60,316 bases of DNA from Reticulitermes lucifugus (Eukaryota; Arthropoda; Insecta; Blattodea; Rhinotermitidae): NCBI GenBank assembly GCA_026260175.1, contig JAKCWW010000761.1, positions 9,485 to 69,800 of the forward strand, read 5' to 3'. A program made the translations under genes and the position numbers. Shown piece by piece: positions 51,701 to 52,944 of the stretch; position 1 is the stretch's first letter; each line of letters opens with the position of its first letter. Below the pieces are notes generated by a model. It saw only the letters and a program-made list of their open reading frames with translations, ran no database searches and was not told the origin of the DNA.

Positions 51701-52890
51701 GAAGAACGCAGATCTCAGTTGCCAGAGTGGTTATTTTGTAATACACAATAACGTTGCCCTGATAAACAGCAAGGGTGCAGTAAACTTTATTAGAAGTATG
51801 ACGCAATGTTGTTGCCATCGATGGAACACCACAACTCTAAATACAATTAGGTCGGGAATATACATAAACATACACCTACTCTAGTCACATTGGTTACTCC
51901 CGATTGTCTAGAAACTTTACTAACTATACAGGTTGGATAGCGTCAAATTAAGGGTATGACAATAAATGATAAAGTGGGATATACATGTAGGTACTTATAG
52001 GGTACTTGTAGCCTATTTAAGGTACTAGTACACTGCCAGTTTCAAGGGACTGATACAATCTACATAACTCAATACAGTCTTCTCGTGTGCTCAGCCGCAT
52101 TAAGTCGTTTAAATGCAACATTTCAGGGACTGGCTCCGTCCCCATCCTCAGGCAAAACTGATTTAACACACTGCTCGCCTGTCCCGTGTTTTTCTACCTA
52201 CAGCGGCAGGGAGAATCAGACCGGCTCGAAGTGCCCAAACAGGTCAGTGGGCGGGCTGTTAACTGTTGTGCTTTCACGCCTCGCTGCGAGGTCCCTATCT
52301 GACGTATTGCGGACTGTCAGGCTCTGCTGAGTATGTAACCGCCATCCCTGTTGATGTTGTCCGGATGTAATTTTATTTCAATAGCTTCCTTTATTATGCG
52401 GTCCATGTATCCCTTTGTCGAGCCGGTCTGATTCTCCCTGCCACGGTAGGTAGAAAAACACAGGACAGACAAGCAGTGTGTTAAATCAGTTTTGCCTGAG
52501 GATGGGGACGGAGCCAGTCCCCGAAACGTTGCATTTAAACGACTTAACGCGGCTGAGCGCACGAGAAGACTATATTGAATCATGTCGCCGCGAAAGTTTT
52601 AAAACTTAAATCTACATAACCTTAACCAATATAGACATCTCCATGGAGAAATTCACATGTTGGATATAACAGATATGAACCACCAACTATTCACAAGTGT
52701 TTAGTGACCCTGTCTTAACAATATCACACATTGGAGAGTACAAAATAACTGACATTTGATAAACATTAATGCAACATCATACAAACAGTCCCAAGAAATG
52801 GAACAATTTATGGTTCTACCTCAATCATATGAAAAGGGAACTTACCACTTCAGAAGTGCTCTTCTTTAAGCGGCTCCGGTCGATCTTCAT
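610..52890 (-). CDS. HUWE1: E3 ubiquitin-protein ligase HUWE1 orthologue, 44 coding exons, 3' part off the left edge
   Basis: HECT-type ubiquitin ligases of this family polyubiquitinate many nuclear and cytosolic substrates (in mammals MCL1, p53, MYC, core histones). Joining 44 minus-strand exons gives about 3,304 residues that follow human HUWE1 (4,374 residues) from residue 1 to the first UBM motif. In order: armadillo-like N-terminal region (about 90-935), UBA (about 1417-1455), UIM (about 1472-1488), WWE (about 1694-1760), conserved SLDLSSPNM block (exon 14653-14894), acidic Asp tract (2485-2525), conserved PNPPVILQR block (exon 5542-5704), basic/acidic coiled coil (exon 3435-3584), disordered acidic exon (2799-3248), UBM1 with [18 protein letters not shown] (3248-3304). 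The HECT domain is not in the window. Reading phase agrees at all junctions except the one before exon 19093-19293. The assignment rests on remembered family sequence and is near certain; individual edges are manual calls. Confidence 0.97.
910..2257 (-). CDS. HUWE1: HUWE1 coding exon 43, long disordered acidic exon (residues 2799-3248)
   Basis: The largest exon, 1,348 bases, rich in Ser, Glu, Asp and Pro, with an Asp/Glu run near [15 protein letters not shown]. The equivalent human region is also low complexity, so identity rests on phase, an open frame throughout and position. It carries a 153-bp tandem duplication at 1421-1720. Acceptor TTTGTGAAG is weak; donor AG/GTAAAC. Confidence 0.88.
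1421..1720 (-). repeat. 153-bp in-frame tandem duplication inside HUWE1 exon 43
   Basis: Unit 1 starts near 1421 and unit 2 near 1574; both begin GCGGAGGAGGTCCAC on the plus strand and differ at about ten sites. Each encodes 51 residues running through [28 protein letters not shown] and GPPPPLI. The period is a multiple of three, so the frame is kept. Confidence 0.95.
2258..3434. other. intron between HUWE1 exons 42 and 43
   Basis: No second gene seen. About 2490-2600 holds a copy of the WDVTLC-type dispersed repeat; the rest looks like unique AT-rich intron. Confidence 0.6.
2490..2600 (+). repeat. dispersed repeat, WDVTLC family, copy 1
   Basis: Contains TCTTCTGGGATGTGACACTG, readable as [11 protein letters not shown]. 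Related copies lie at 4645-4822, 38262-38397, 43466-43560, 50340-50495 and 59275-59345. Not a host gene. Confidence 0.65.
3435..3584 (-). CDS. HUWE1: HUWE1 coding exon 42 (residues 2749-2799), charged coiled coil
   Basis: [20 protein letters not shown] and [12 protein letters not shown], matching [20 protein letters not shown], followed by a Lys/Glu run. Acceptor TTATCAG, donor GTATGT. Confidence 0.93.
4336..4462 (-). CDS. HUWE1: HUWE1 coding exon 41 (residues 2707-2749)
   Basis: [20 protein letters not shown] and [20 protein letters not shown], matching [20 protein letters not shown]. Acceptor GTTATAG, donor GTACGT. Confidence 0.93.
4645..4822 (+). repeat. dispersed repeat, WDVTLC family, copy 2 (foldback)
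   Basis: Starts with a diverged CTTCTGGGATACGATGC and ends with an inverted counterpart; GAGGAGCTCTCT pairs with AGAAAGCTCCTC in the middle. Confidence 0.55.
4959..5132 (+). mobile_element. pogo/Tigger-like MITE, family A, copy 1
   Basis: 174 bp with terminal inverted repeats CAGTAAAACCCC and GGGGTTTTACTG, flanked by TA on both sides as expected for Tc1/mariner-superfamily insertion. No coding capacity. Sister copies at 21519-21693 and 42865-43038. Confidence 0.85.
5312..5453 (-). CDS. HUWE1: HUWE1 coding exon 40 (residues 2659-2706)
   Basis: [18 protein letters not shown] and [20 protein letters not shown], matching RLLGPSAAADILQ and the VHIIARSDDELLDDF region. Acceptor TTTGTTGCAG, donor GTATGT, phase 0. 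Confidence 0.92.
5542..5704 (-). CDS. HUWE1: HUWE1 coding exon 39 (residues 2605-2659)
   Basis: [15 protein letters not shown] matches [25 protein letters not shown] matches NRQPNPPLILQR. Acceptor TTTGCAG, donor GTATGT. Confidence 0.93.
5766..5940 (+). mobile_element. pogo/Tigger-like MITE, family B, copy 1
   Basis: Termini CAGTAGAACCC and GGGTTCTACTG, TA on both sides, interior full of AAGAAGTC/GACTTCTT motifs. About 175 bp. Confidence 0.85.
6505..6546 (-). ncRNA. hammerhead-like ribozyme motif, E1 left arm
   Basis: Read on the minus strand: stem I CCUCC/GGAGG, CUGAAGA, a hairpin closed by GGC/GCC, GAAAC, then UUGUA. The core matches CUGANGA...GAAA of hammerheads with a two-base-pair stem III (AC/GU) and GUA before the predicted cleavage site. One extra U lies between the CUGANGA box and stem II. Confidence 0.5.
6725..6766 (+). ncRNA. decayed hammerhead-like motif, E1 right arm
   Basis: CCUCC, CUGAAGA, UGGCC...GGCC, then AAAAC where the partner has GAAAC, so the essential G of the core is lost. Confidence 0.35.
7121..7360 (-). CDS. HUWE1: HUWE1 coding exon 38 (residues 2525-2605)
   Basis: [20 protein letters not shown], then [18 protein letters not shown] and a Pro/Gly/Asn-rich end. It occupies the place of the FDREDDLIIEFDN region in vertebrates. Acceptor TTTATAG, donor GTAAGC. Confidence 0.88.
7757..8709 (+). mobile_element. Tigger-like DNA element, interrupted near its right end by a hAT element
   Basis: Left terminus CAGTAGTCCCCCCATATCCG preceded by TA; right terminus GGATACGGGGGGTTCTACTG, with the following TA now after the hAT insertion (8710-8711). 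CCGCGGAT motifs and a CTATGATAAAGTTTAATTGA interior resemble vertebrate Tigger2/3 consensus. The element proper is 7757-8186, about 430 bp, with three undetermined bases. Confidence 0.82.
8187..8701. mobile_element. non-autonomous hAT element with 8-bp target duplication
   Basis: Termini CATTGGTATTCAACC and GGTTGAATACCACTG are inverted repeats, with CCCGTACCCCC/GGGGGTACCCC just inside, a known hAT terminal pattern. TTCTACTG occurs at 8179-8186 and again at 8702-8709: an exact 8-bp duplication, the hAT hallmark. No transposase seen in the 515 bp. Confidence 0.88.
9144..9264 (-). CDS. HUWE1: HUWE1 coding exon 37, poly-Asp tract (residues 2485-2525)
   Basis: [19 protein letters not shown] and then about 14 consecutive acidic residues encoded by a GAT/GAC microsatellite. 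This equals the long acidic stretch of HUWE1. Acceptor ATTTCAG, donor GTATGT. Confidence 0.9.
9265..10932. other. intron between HUWE1 exons 36 and 37
   Basis: No gene seen. About 10080-10850 is less AT-rich and contains GGCCCAGTTTCGGAAGAACC and GAGTCCGTCGACTGCAACGG; it may be an old retrotransposon or LTR fragment, but I could not identify it. Confidence 0.4.
10933..11074 (-). CDS. HUWE1: HUWE1 coding exon 36 (residues 2437-2484)
   Basis: Begins [19 protein letters not shown]; hydrophilic linker ending EEDDTQ at GTAGTG. Identified mainly by phase, acceptor (TTACAG) and position before the acidic tract. Confidence 0.82.
11109..11434 (+). mobile_element. piggyBac-type MITE, copy 1
   Basis: TTAA at both ends, termini CACATTCACTGCC and GCAGTGAAAGTG, interior with TATATAATTTTATATAATT. 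About 326 bp. The only sister copy in the window is 37642-37968, inverted. Confidence 0.78.
11690..11884 (+). repeat. fragment of a probable DNA transposon ending at the assembly gap
   Basis: GGCCCCGACTTACGTAAG followed by ATGCGTAAGTCGATTTTAAC looks like a terminal repeat with internal repetition, then AATAATTAATAATA-rich DNA runs into the N gap. Family not determined. Confidence 0.35.
11885..12800. other. assembly gap, 916 undetermined bases
   Basis: Run of N between HUWE1 exons 35 and 36. The open frames across it are artefacts. No exon is needed here, because exons 35 and 36 join in phase. Confidence 0.99.
13171..13219 (+). ncRNA. diverged hammerhead-like motif
   Basis: AACCCC...GGGGUU closing stem, CCGAGGA in place of CUGANGA, hairpin GUUUU/AAAAC, GAAAC, AUAUGUA. 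The hairpin sequence differs from all other copies but still pairs. Followed by GTGCAATTTGTTGG (13248-13261) and ATGCAAGGTGA (13286-13296). Confidence 0.35.
13361..13504 (+). mobile_element. pogo/Tigger-like MITE, family B, copy 2
   Basis: 144 bp, same termini and TA duplication as 5766-5940, with short internal deletions. Confidence 0.85.
13702..13900 (-). CDS. HUWE1: HUWE1 coding exon 35 (residues 2371-2437), acidic
   Basis: Asp/Glu/Thr-rich disordered segment ending [12 protein letters not shown], the counterpart of LEDLIDELLERD. Acceptor TTTGTAG, donor GTAGGC. Confidence 0.9.
13935..14048 (-). repeat. truncated member of the hammerhead-associated repeat family
   Basis: Minus strand: CCCCTGATGATGGCCGAG, then GTGCATTTGTTGG (13972-13984), then ATGCACGGTGA (13935-13945). 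GAAAC is missing. A short hairpin TTTAGTTTTTCAACCAA/TTGGTTGAAAAACTAAA spans 13959-14048. Confidence 0.45.
14161..14212 (+). repeat. GT microsatellite
   Basis: Interrupted (GT)n run in the intron between exons 34 and 35. Confidence 0.9.
14653..14894 (-). CDS. HUWE1: HUWE1 coding exon 34 (residues 2290-2371)
   Basis: Strongly conserved: [20 protein letters not shown] and LDLSSPNM, then [17 protein letters not shown], then an Ala/Lys/Gln linker. Acceptor TTTGTTTCAG. Frame and the next exon require a non-ideal donor ACAG/GTCCAG; reading through it meets a stop seven codons later. Confidence 0.92.
14969..15312. mobile_element. CpG-rich MITE with long terminal inverted repeats
   Basis: AAGCCGGGTATCGATTGCGC at the left is mirrored by GCGCAATCGATACCCGGCTT at the right; the perfect arm continues for about 23 bases. 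The 344-bp interior is full of CGCGCGC and looks nothing like the AT-rich flanks. No clear target duplication and no ORF. Confidence 0.8.
16486..16646 (-). CDS. HUWE1: HUWE1 coding exon 33 (residues 2237-2290)
   Basis: Encodes [20 protein letters not shown] and [11 protein letters not shown]. Ends two bases into a codon at AG/GTTGGT. Confidence 0.9.
17083..17235 (-). CDS. HUWE1: HUWE1 coding exon 32 (residues 2186-2236)
   Basis: Encodes [17 protein letters not shown] and [19 protein letters not shown], ending VLVTE. 51 codons in phase 0. The donor GTGATC is weak, but the next exon joins correctly as [14 protein letters not shown]. Confidence 0.9.
18044..18086 (-). ncRNA. hammerhead-like ribozyme motif, E2 left arm
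   Basis: Minus strand: stem I AACCC/GGGUU, CUGAUGA (the canonical box), U, hairpin GGCUC-CUUGC-GAGCC, GAAAC, GUGUA. AC/GU can form a minimal stem III before a GUA site. Confidence 0.55.
18188..18230 (+). ncRNA. hammerhead-like ribozyme motif, E2 right arm
   Basis: Same as its partner on the opposite strand but with CUGAAGA: AACCC, CUGAAGA, GGCUC/GAGCC hairpin, GAAAC, GUGUA, GGGUU. Confidence 0.55.
18335..18400 (-). repeat. decayed copy of the hammerhead-associated motif beside E2
   Basis: Minus strand GCCTGATGATGGCTTT, an AAAGCC arm, then AAAACATAC: the CUGAUGA box is present but GAAAC reads AAAAC. Confidence 0.4.
19093..19293 (-). CDS. HUWE1: HUWE1 coding exon 31 (residues about 2119-2185), right edge uncertain
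   Basis: Conserved part: [20 protein letters not shown] and [16 protein letters not shown], matching TSTILRLLAELVRSYVG and YTVGQSELIKE. The obvious acceptor (TTTCCAG, edge 19293) starts in phase 0, but exon 30 ends with one spare base. An alternative ACCAG acceptor gives an edge at 19325 and restores the frame; a missed small exon would also do so. Donor GTAAGA. Confidence 0.85.
20681..20723 (-). ncRNA. hammerhead-like ribozyme motif, E3 left arm
   Basis: Stem I GACC/GGUC, CUGAAGA, hairpin closed by GGGA/UCCC, GAAAC, GUU. The stem III segment is ACGU, fully self-complementary, so it could pair only between two molecules. Confidence 0.5.
20756..20798 (+). ncRNA. hammerhead-like ribozyme motif, E3 right arm
   Basis: GACC, CUGAAGA, GGGA/UCCC hairpin, GAAAC, GUU, GGUC. Stems I and II have different sequences from those in E1, E2 and E4 but pair equally well. Confidence 0.5.
20962..21062 (-). repeat. SINE family 1, old partial copy
   Basis: GATCCACTCATTCTTAACC and CTTTACCCTCCTG keep the order of the family 1 body in heavily mutated form. Confidence 0.45.
21413..21517 (+). repeat. SINE family 3, diverged fragment
   Basis: GGCCCAGGTTCAATCCCAGG (B-box-like) followed by TTGACAAAGTGGCACTGAG. It ends where a family A MITE is inserted. Confidence 0.55.
21519..21693 (+). mobile_element. pogo/Tigger-like MITE, family A, copy 2
   Basis: Same length, termini and interior as the copy at 4959, same orientation, TA on both sides. 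Confidence 0.85.
21982..22212 (-). CDS. HUWE1: HUWE1 coding exon 30 (residues 2031-2108)
   Basis: Ser/Gly-rich, then [17 protein letters not shown] and [16 protein letters not shown]. Low conservation. Supported by a strong acceptor (TTTCCAG) in phase with the previous exon. The donor AG/GTAACC leaves one base over. Confidence 0.8.
22306..22849 (+). mobile_element. pogo/Tigger-like element, family B, long copy with transposase remnant
   Basis: 544 bp between TA-flanked ends (CGGTAGAACCC at left, TTCTACTG at right), in the opposite orientation to the two short copies. The extra interior includes an open frame at 22578-22742. This links the short MITEs to an autonomous parent. Confidence 0.82.
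22578..22742 (+). pseudogene. C-terminal remnant of a pogo/Tigger transposase
   Basis: 54 codons open from just after a stop to a TAG. The reading [18 protein letters not shown], then [13 protein letters not shown], has the [13 protein letters not shown] end typical of Tigger/jerky-type (DDE superfamily) transposases. The catalytic part is absent. Confidence 0.7.
23109..23333 (-). CDS. HUWE1: HUWE1 coding exon 29 (residues 1956-2031)
   Basis: Acidic start [20 protein letters not shown], then [12 protein letters not shown], then a Gly/Pro/Ser linker. Donor GTAAGT. In human HUWE1 the BH3-like segment follows directly; none is seen here. Confidence 0.88.
23461..23620 (-). CDS. HUWE1: HUWE1 coding exon 28 (residues 1903-1956)
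   Basis: Encodes [20 protein letters not shown] and [16 protein letters not shown], matching the INYILRVLGPAACRNPDIF region. Ends one base into a codon at GTAAGT. Confidence 0.91.
23810..23852 (+). repeat. compound CT/GT microsatellite
   Basis: (TC)n followed by (TG)n in the intron before exon 28. Confidence 0.85.
24448..24733 (+). mobile_element. tRNA-derived SINE, family 1, full-length copy with 10-bp target duplication
   Basis: Starts GCTGGGATAGCTCAGTCGG (A-box-like) with GGATCGAATCCCC (B-box-like) about 50 bases on. The body encodes the often mis-annotated [15 protein letters not shown] string, and it ends in TTTACCTTTATC. ACACTAAGGA lies on both sides (24438-24447 and 24734-24743). Confidence 0.9.
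24783..25023 (-). CDS. HUWE1: HUWE1 coding exon 27 (residues 1822-1902)
   Basis: Encodes [20 protein letters not shown] and [15 protein letters not shown], then [20 protein letters not shown]. Acceptor TTCGTAG; the first base completes an Arg codon. Confidence 0.94.
25082..25122 (+). repeat. compound trinucleotide microsatellite
   Basis: CTGCTGCTGCTGCTG followed by GTGGTGGTGG in the intron between exons 26 and 27. Confidence 0.85.
25205..25422 (-). CDS. HUWE1: HUWE1 coding exon 26 (residues 1750-1822)
   Basis: Begins [11 protein letters not shown], the end of the WWE region, then a Lys/Glu-rich linker, then [13 protein letters not shown], whose last Arg is split by the GTAAG donor. Confidence 0.93.
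26504..26671 (-). CDS. HUWE1: HUWE1 coding exon 25 with WWE domain (residues 1694-1749)
   Basis: 56 codons: [20 protein letters not shown], then [20 protein letters not shown]. The spaced Trp residues and the GRRRY.IQF end are diagnostic of the WWE fold, which continues for a few residues in the next exon. Acceptor TCTGTAG, donor GTATGT. Confidence 0.95.
26942..26986 (-). ncRNA. hammerhead-like ribozyme motif, E4 left arm
   Basis: Stem I AACCC/GGGUU, CUGAAGA, hairpin GGCUC/GAGCC with loop AGGCA, GAAAC, then AUAUGUA. ACA-UA-UGU gives a three-base-pair stem III before GUA. Confidence 0.55.
27313..27357 (+). ncRNA. hammerhead-like ribozyme motif, E4 right arm
   Basis: Exact mirror of 26942-26986. 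All core positions (CUGAAGA, GAAAC, GUA) are intact. Confidence 0.55.
27802..28252 (-). repeat. single-armed hammerhead-associated element
   Basis: Minus strand from 27892: hammerhead-like motif, then GTGCATTTAGTTGG (27802-27815). The opposite boundary block ATGCACGGTGA occurs on the plus strand at 28242-28252. A sequence near 27772-27790 recurs inverted at 28268-28284 (GTCCACATATAT). Interior 27900-28240 is unidentified. Confidence 0.45.
27846..27892 (-). ncRNA. hammerhead-like ribozyme motif, single copy
   Basis: CUGAUGA, hairpin GGUC/GACC, GAAAC, AUGUGUA. ACA/UGU forms stem III. Stem I (ACACC against GGGGUG) is weaker than in other copies. The hairpin differs from E2 and E4 but stays paired. 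Confidence 0.5.
28377..28586 (-). CDS. HUWE1: HUWE1 coding exon 24 (residues 1624-1693)
   Basis: Begins [14 protein letters not shown] and includes [20 protein letters not shown], ending RRDKMYK at GTGAGT. 70 codons in phase 0. Confidence 0.93.
28587..30187. other. intron between HUWE1 exons 23 and 24
   Basis: AT-rich, no exon or gene recognised; holds only the dispersed repeat at 29200-29360. Confidence 0.55.
29200..29360 (+). repeat. dispersed repeat with AAATTTCATAAAAAT core, copy 1
   Basis: TTTTAGCAAAAATCCCAAAT and AAAATTTCATAAAAATTGTC, then CCATGCAGACAGATGGCCAG. The first part recurs at 45800-45860. The layout suggests an arthropod LINE 3' end. Confidence 0.45.
30188..30325 (-). CDS. 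HUWE1: HUWE1 coding exon 23 (residues 1578-1623)
   Basis: 46 codons ending [11 protein letters not shown], the counterpart of the TRILLLTLLFEELK block. Acceptor ATTGCAG, donor GTATGG. Confidence 0.9.
30326..31501. other. intron between HUWE1 exons 22 and 23
   Basis: Nothing recognisable beyond AT-rich sequence and a GGTTGGTTGG-type patch near 31165. Confidence 0.5.
31502..31711 (-). CDS. HUWE1: HUWE1 coding exon 22 (residues 1508-1577)
   Basis: Includes [20 protein letters not shown] and [18 protein letters not shown]. Donor GTAAGG, phase 0. Confidence 0.92.
31807..31935 (-). CDS. HUWE1: HUWE1 coding exon 21 with ubiquitin-interacting motif (residues 1465-1507)
   Basis: [17 protein letters not shown] is a UIM core: acidic start, then Ala-x-x-x-Ser. Donor GTGTGT follows GACTKQ-type hydrophilic residues; phase 0. Confidence 0.93.
32383..32700 (-). CDS. HUWE1: HUWE1 coding exon 20 with UBA domain (residues 1359-1464)
   Basis: Begins ERLSKEKE, then a Ser/Thr-rich linker with a seven-Thr run encoded by a GGT-type microsatellite (32574-32594), then a UBA domain at about residues 1417-1455 with [19 protein letters not shown] and [16 protein letters not shown] domains bind ubiquitin. Donor GTGGGT, phase 0. Confidence 0.95.
33373..33547 (+). mobile_element. SINE family 2, body without tRNA head
   Basis: From GGGCATGGATGTCTC to AAGGGGCTGTCGAGCCATTG, followed by a G run. Same body as the copy at 60187 but lacking the head. Confidence 0.75.
33610..33732 (-). 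CDS. HUWE1: HUWE1 coding exon 19 (residues 1318-1358)
   Basis: Encodes [20 protein letters not shown] and [19 protein letters not shown], aligned with the [20 protein letters not shown] region of the human protein. Donor GTGAGT. Confidence 0.91.
33899..34127 (-). CDS. HUWE1: HUWE1 coding exon 18 (residues 1241-1317)
   Basis: Encodes [29 protein letters not shown] and [16 protein letters not shown], then KYLMTIHK. Donor GTAAGT, phase 0. Confidence 0.93.
34372..34494 (-). CDS. HUWE1: HUWE1 coding exon 17 (residues 1200-1241)
   Basis: Encodes [20 protein letters not shown] and [20 protein letters not shown]. One base completes the previous codon and two bases are left for the next. Donor GTAAGT. 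Confidence 0.94.
34600..34655 (-). repeat. strongly decayed copy of the hammerhead-associated motif
   Basis: Minus strand TGCCTGATCGTGGCCA, GTGGCT, GAAATGTATA: recognisable order, but both core boxes are altered. Confidence 0.3.
34874..35037 (-). CDS. HUWE1: HUWE1 coding exon 16 (residues 1146-1200)
   Basis: Reads [14 protein letters not shown] and then [18 protein letters not shown] across the junction, as in vertebrates. Acceptor CTCGTAG; ends two bases into a codon at GTAAGT. Confidence 0.92.
35038..36313. other. intron between HUWE1 exons 15 and 16
   Basis: No gene seen; holds the dispersed repeat at 35360-35500. Confidence 0.5.
35360..35500 (+). repeat. dispersed repeat with AATTCTAGGCACC, copy 1
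   Basis: AATTCTAGGCACCACATGAA, GGAAGTTCCGTATCGAGG and CACAAAAATTAGGCACC recur in the same order at 56362-56500. No termini or coding seen. Confidence 0.5.
36314..36499 (-). CDS. HUWE1: HUWE1 coding exon 15 (residues 1084-1145)
   Basis: The first half is a Ser/Glu-rich linker ([11 protein letters not shown]). The second half is the conserved [19 protein letters not shown] and AELFGLLVK. Donor GTGAGT. Confidence 0.93.
37126..37323 (-). CDS. HUWE1: HUWE1 coding exon 14 (residues 1018-1083)
   Basis: Begins [20 protein letters not shown], includes [16 protein letters not shown] and ends near LLPSEMR. Donor GTGAGT. Confidence 0.93.
37642..37968 (-). mobile_element. piggyBac-type MITE, copy 2
   Basis: TTAA-bounded, termini CACGTTCACTGCC and GGCAGTGAATGTG; aligns along its whole length with the reverse complement of 11109-11434. 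Confidence 0.78.
38262..38397 (+). repeat. dispersed repeat, WDVTLC family, copy 3 (foldback)
   Basis: TTCAAGTCTTCTGGGATGTG at the left is matched by CACATCCCAGAAGACTGAA at the right, forming a 136-bp hairpin in the intron before exon 13. Confidence 0.75.
38514..38759 (-). CDS. HUWE1: HUWE1 coding exon 13 (residues 936-1017)
   Basis: Begins [13 protein letters not shown], includes [14 protein letters not shown] and [17 protein letters not shown]. Donor GTTAGT, phase 0. Confidence 0.92.
39567..39616. other. assembly gap, 50 undetermined bases
   Basis: Run of N between exons 12 and 13, just left of a microsatellite. Confidence 0.99.
39650..39686 (+). repeat. AAAC tetranucleotide microsatellite next to a gap
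   Basis: ACAAACAAACAAACAA-type run just right of the 50-base gap. Confidence 0.85.
39819..39995 (-). CDS. HUWE1: HUWE1 coding exon 12 (residues 877-935)
   Basis: Encodes [20 protein letters not shown] and [14 protein letters not shown], ending CKSIL at GTGAGT. 59 codons. Confidence 0.94.
40283..40537 (-). CDS. HUWE1: HUWE1 coding exon 11 (residues 792-876)
   Basis: Begins [16 protein letters not shown], passes through an acidic [13 protein letters not shown] patch and ends [11 protein letters not shown] at a GTAAGT donor. 85 codons in phase 0. Confidence 0.94.
41023..41322 (-). repeat. dispersed repeat, WSR-FEK type, copy 2
   Basis: Minus-strand frame [20 protein letters not shown] then [12 protein letters not shown], the same repeat-encoded peptide, between HUWE1 exons 10 and 11. 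Not a gene. Confidence 0.55.
41499..41768 (-). CDS. HUWE1: HUWE1 coding exon 10 (residues 702-791)
   Basis: Contains [40 protein letters not shown] and [15 protein letters not shown]. The last stretch before the donor GTAATA is AIIK. Confidence 0.94.
41855..42550 (-). CDS. HUWE1: HUWE1 coding exon 9 (residues 470-701), with a Ser/Thr-rich insert
   Basis: 232 codons. It opens with [12 protein letters not shown], then has about 110 low-complexity residues rich in Ser, Thr, Gln and Val, then the conserved core [20 protein letters not shown] through [20 protein letters not shown] and [12 protein letters not shown]. The human protein has a much shorter linker here, so the insert is a lineage expansion. 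Donor GTAAGTA, phase 0. Confidence 0.94.
42638..42739 (-). CDS. HUWE1: HUWE1 coding exon 8 (residues 436-469)
   Basis: 34 codons: [17 protein letters not shown] and [10 protein letters not shown]. Strong pyrimidine-rich acceptor and GTAAGTG donor. Confidence 0.93.
42865..43038 (-). mobile_element. pogo/Tigger-like MITE, family A, copy 3
   Basis: Inverted copy of the element at 4959, inserted beside a CA microsatellite. The right side keeps TA; the left TA has been replaced by CA. Confidence 0.85.
43466..43560 (+). repeat. dispersed repeat, WDVTLC family, copy 4
   Basis: GATTCAAGTCTTTTGGG start and a diverged body; no clear right arm. Confidence 0.5.
43632..43730 (-). repeat. SINE family 3, diverged fragment
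   Basis: Minus strand GCTCAGACACTTGGCCATG, then GGGTTTAATCCCTGG and GTGGGATTTGTGGTGGATAC. Confidence 0.55.
43781..44048 (-). CDS. HUWE1: HUWE1 coding exon 7 (residues 346-435)
   Basis: Contains [14 protein letters not shown] and [20 protein letters not shown], hallmark conserved stretches. The acceptor is GCTCCAG; the other nearby AG would give a stop. Donor GTAAGT, phase 0. Confidence 0.93.
44707..44978 (-). CDS. HUWE1: HUWE1 coding exon 6 (residues 256-346)
   Basis: Contains [23 protein letters not shown] and [16 protein letters not shown], part of the helical-repeat DUF908 region. It ends two bases into a codon at GTGAGT; the next exon supplies the third base. Confidence 0.92.
45061..45258 (-). CDS. HUWE1: HUWE1 coding exon 5 (residues 190-255)
   Basis: Encodes the STTLHFEYY and IHIENVDKI stretches and ends VPAEKQ before a GTGAGG donor. 66 codons in phase 0. Confidence 0.93.
45577..45699. repeat. simple foldback repeat
   Basis: TTAAAATAAATCTTACTCCG to CAGTGTAC is mirrored by GTGTACATTTGTCGGAGTAA onward; arms of about 48 bp. No relation to other families seen. Confidence 0.75.
45800..45862 (+). repeat. dispersed repeat with AAATTTCATGAAAAT core, copy 2
   Basis: TTTTAGCAAAAAATCCCAAA and AAAATTTCATGAAAATCCGT match 29285-29330. Confidence 0.45.
46870..46932 (-). CDS. HUWE1: HUWE1 coding exon 4 (residues 169-189)
   Basis: A 21-codon exon encoding [20 protein letters not shown] plus Thr. 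Acceptor TTTCTAG, donor GTGAGT, phase 0 at both ends. Confidence 0.92.
47022..47284 (-). mobile_element. tRNA-derived SINE, family 1, inverted copy
   Basis: Reverse complement of 24448-24733, including GGGATAGTGTAGTTGATGTA and the B-box-like GGATCGAATCCC. CTAACAC occurs near both ends as a possible target duplication. Confidence 0.85.
48082..48321 (-). CDS. HUWE1: HUWE1 coding exon 3 (residues 89-168), GC donor
   Basis: Contains [17 protein letters not shown] and [18 protein letters not shown], nearly identical to vertebrate HUWE1. The protein requires the exon to end at LAE, where the minus strand reads GAG followed by GCAAGT: a GC-AG intron. The next exon begins SWGGKENGF exactly in phase. 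Confidence 0.93.
49291..49509 (-). CDS. HUWE1: HUWE1 coding exon 2 (residues 16-88)
   Basis: Acceptor TTTTCAG and donor GTGAGT; 73 codons in phase 0. Contains the conserved LIDKLRYC and [14 protein letters not shown] stretches of the HUWE1 N terminus. The intron to exon 1 is 3.3 kb and holds a SINE and a long inverted repeat. Confidence 0.93.
49660..49910 (+). mobile_element. tRNA-related SINE, family 3, copy lacking its B box
   Basis: Head ATGGCTCAGGCGGTTAGTC, then CACCGCAGAGGATGTGGG, where the other copy has an extra segment with GGGTTCGATCC. The body runs through GACAAAGTGGCACTGGGAC to the conserved 3' block GTCCGTAGCATCTGCTGCGG, then a poly-A. Confidence 0.8.
50340..50495 (+). repeat. 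dispersed repeat, WDVTLC family, copy 5 (foldback)
   Basis: GGATGTGACGCTGTGTCACT with CTGGGTGAATAGGTC, mirrored by GACCTACTCACCC and ATGACATAGTATCAC. Lies in the first coding intron. Confidence 0.7.
51090..51200 (-). repeat. SINE family 1, very old fragment
   Basis: GGAGGTATGGCTCCATGCATTC and GATGGAGG resemble the family 1 body; a TGGTAAAGATG tail-like sequence lies at the left. Confidence 0.35.
51618..51716. repeat. simple foldback repeat
   Basis: GAGATCTGCGCTCTTCTGGG is mirrored by CCCAGAAGAACGCAGATCTC; the 99-bp palindrome has a short AACAAAC-type loop. Confidence 0.75.
52114..52154 (-). ncRNA. decayed hammerhead-like motif, E5 left arm
   Basis: CUGAGGA and the GGGAC/GUCCC hairpin remain, but GAAAC reads GAAAU and the hairpin base has a C-to-U change. 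Confidence 0.35.
52493..52533 (+). ncRNA. hammerhead-like ribozyme motif, E5 right arm
   Basis: UGC/GCA stem I, CUGAGGA, hairpin GGGGAC/GUCCCC, GAAAC, GUU. ACGU palindrome as stem III. Confidence 0.45.
52846..52890 (-). CDS. HUWE1: HUWE1 coding exon 1 (start codon; residues 1-15)
   Basis: Encodes [15 protein letters not shown], matching the MKVDRTKLKK start of the vertebrate protein. It ends at a GTAAG donor in phase 0. The in-frame upstream stop fixes the start. Confidence 0.93.
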
Positions 52891-52944
52891 TGTAACCACG
52901 TGATCTGCAAAGGCTTTACTTTGCTTCTACAGTGTTCAAAATGC
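52891..52944 (-). other. HUWE1: HUWE1 5' UTR part of the start-codon exon
   Basis: Upstream of the ATG the exon runs to a good acceptor: on the minus strand a T-rich tract ends in TTGCAG just before 52944. An in-frame TAG (complement of 52927-52929) lies 13 codons before the ATG, so no longer N terminus is possible in this exon. At least one non-coding exon must lie further right. Confidence 0.75.

Larger units (their letters stand above)
52071..52576. repeat. inverted-repeat element with hammerhead-like motif at each arm (E5)
   Basis: Arms of about 150 bp (TCTTCTCGTGTGCTCAGCCG at left, mirrored at right) flank a unique 190-bp centre. Lies in the first coding intron. Confidence 0.82.

Noticed and set aside
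52085..52583. Mirror-image frames on both strands containing [20 protein letters not shown]
   Set aside because: They are readings of the inverted arms of element E5.
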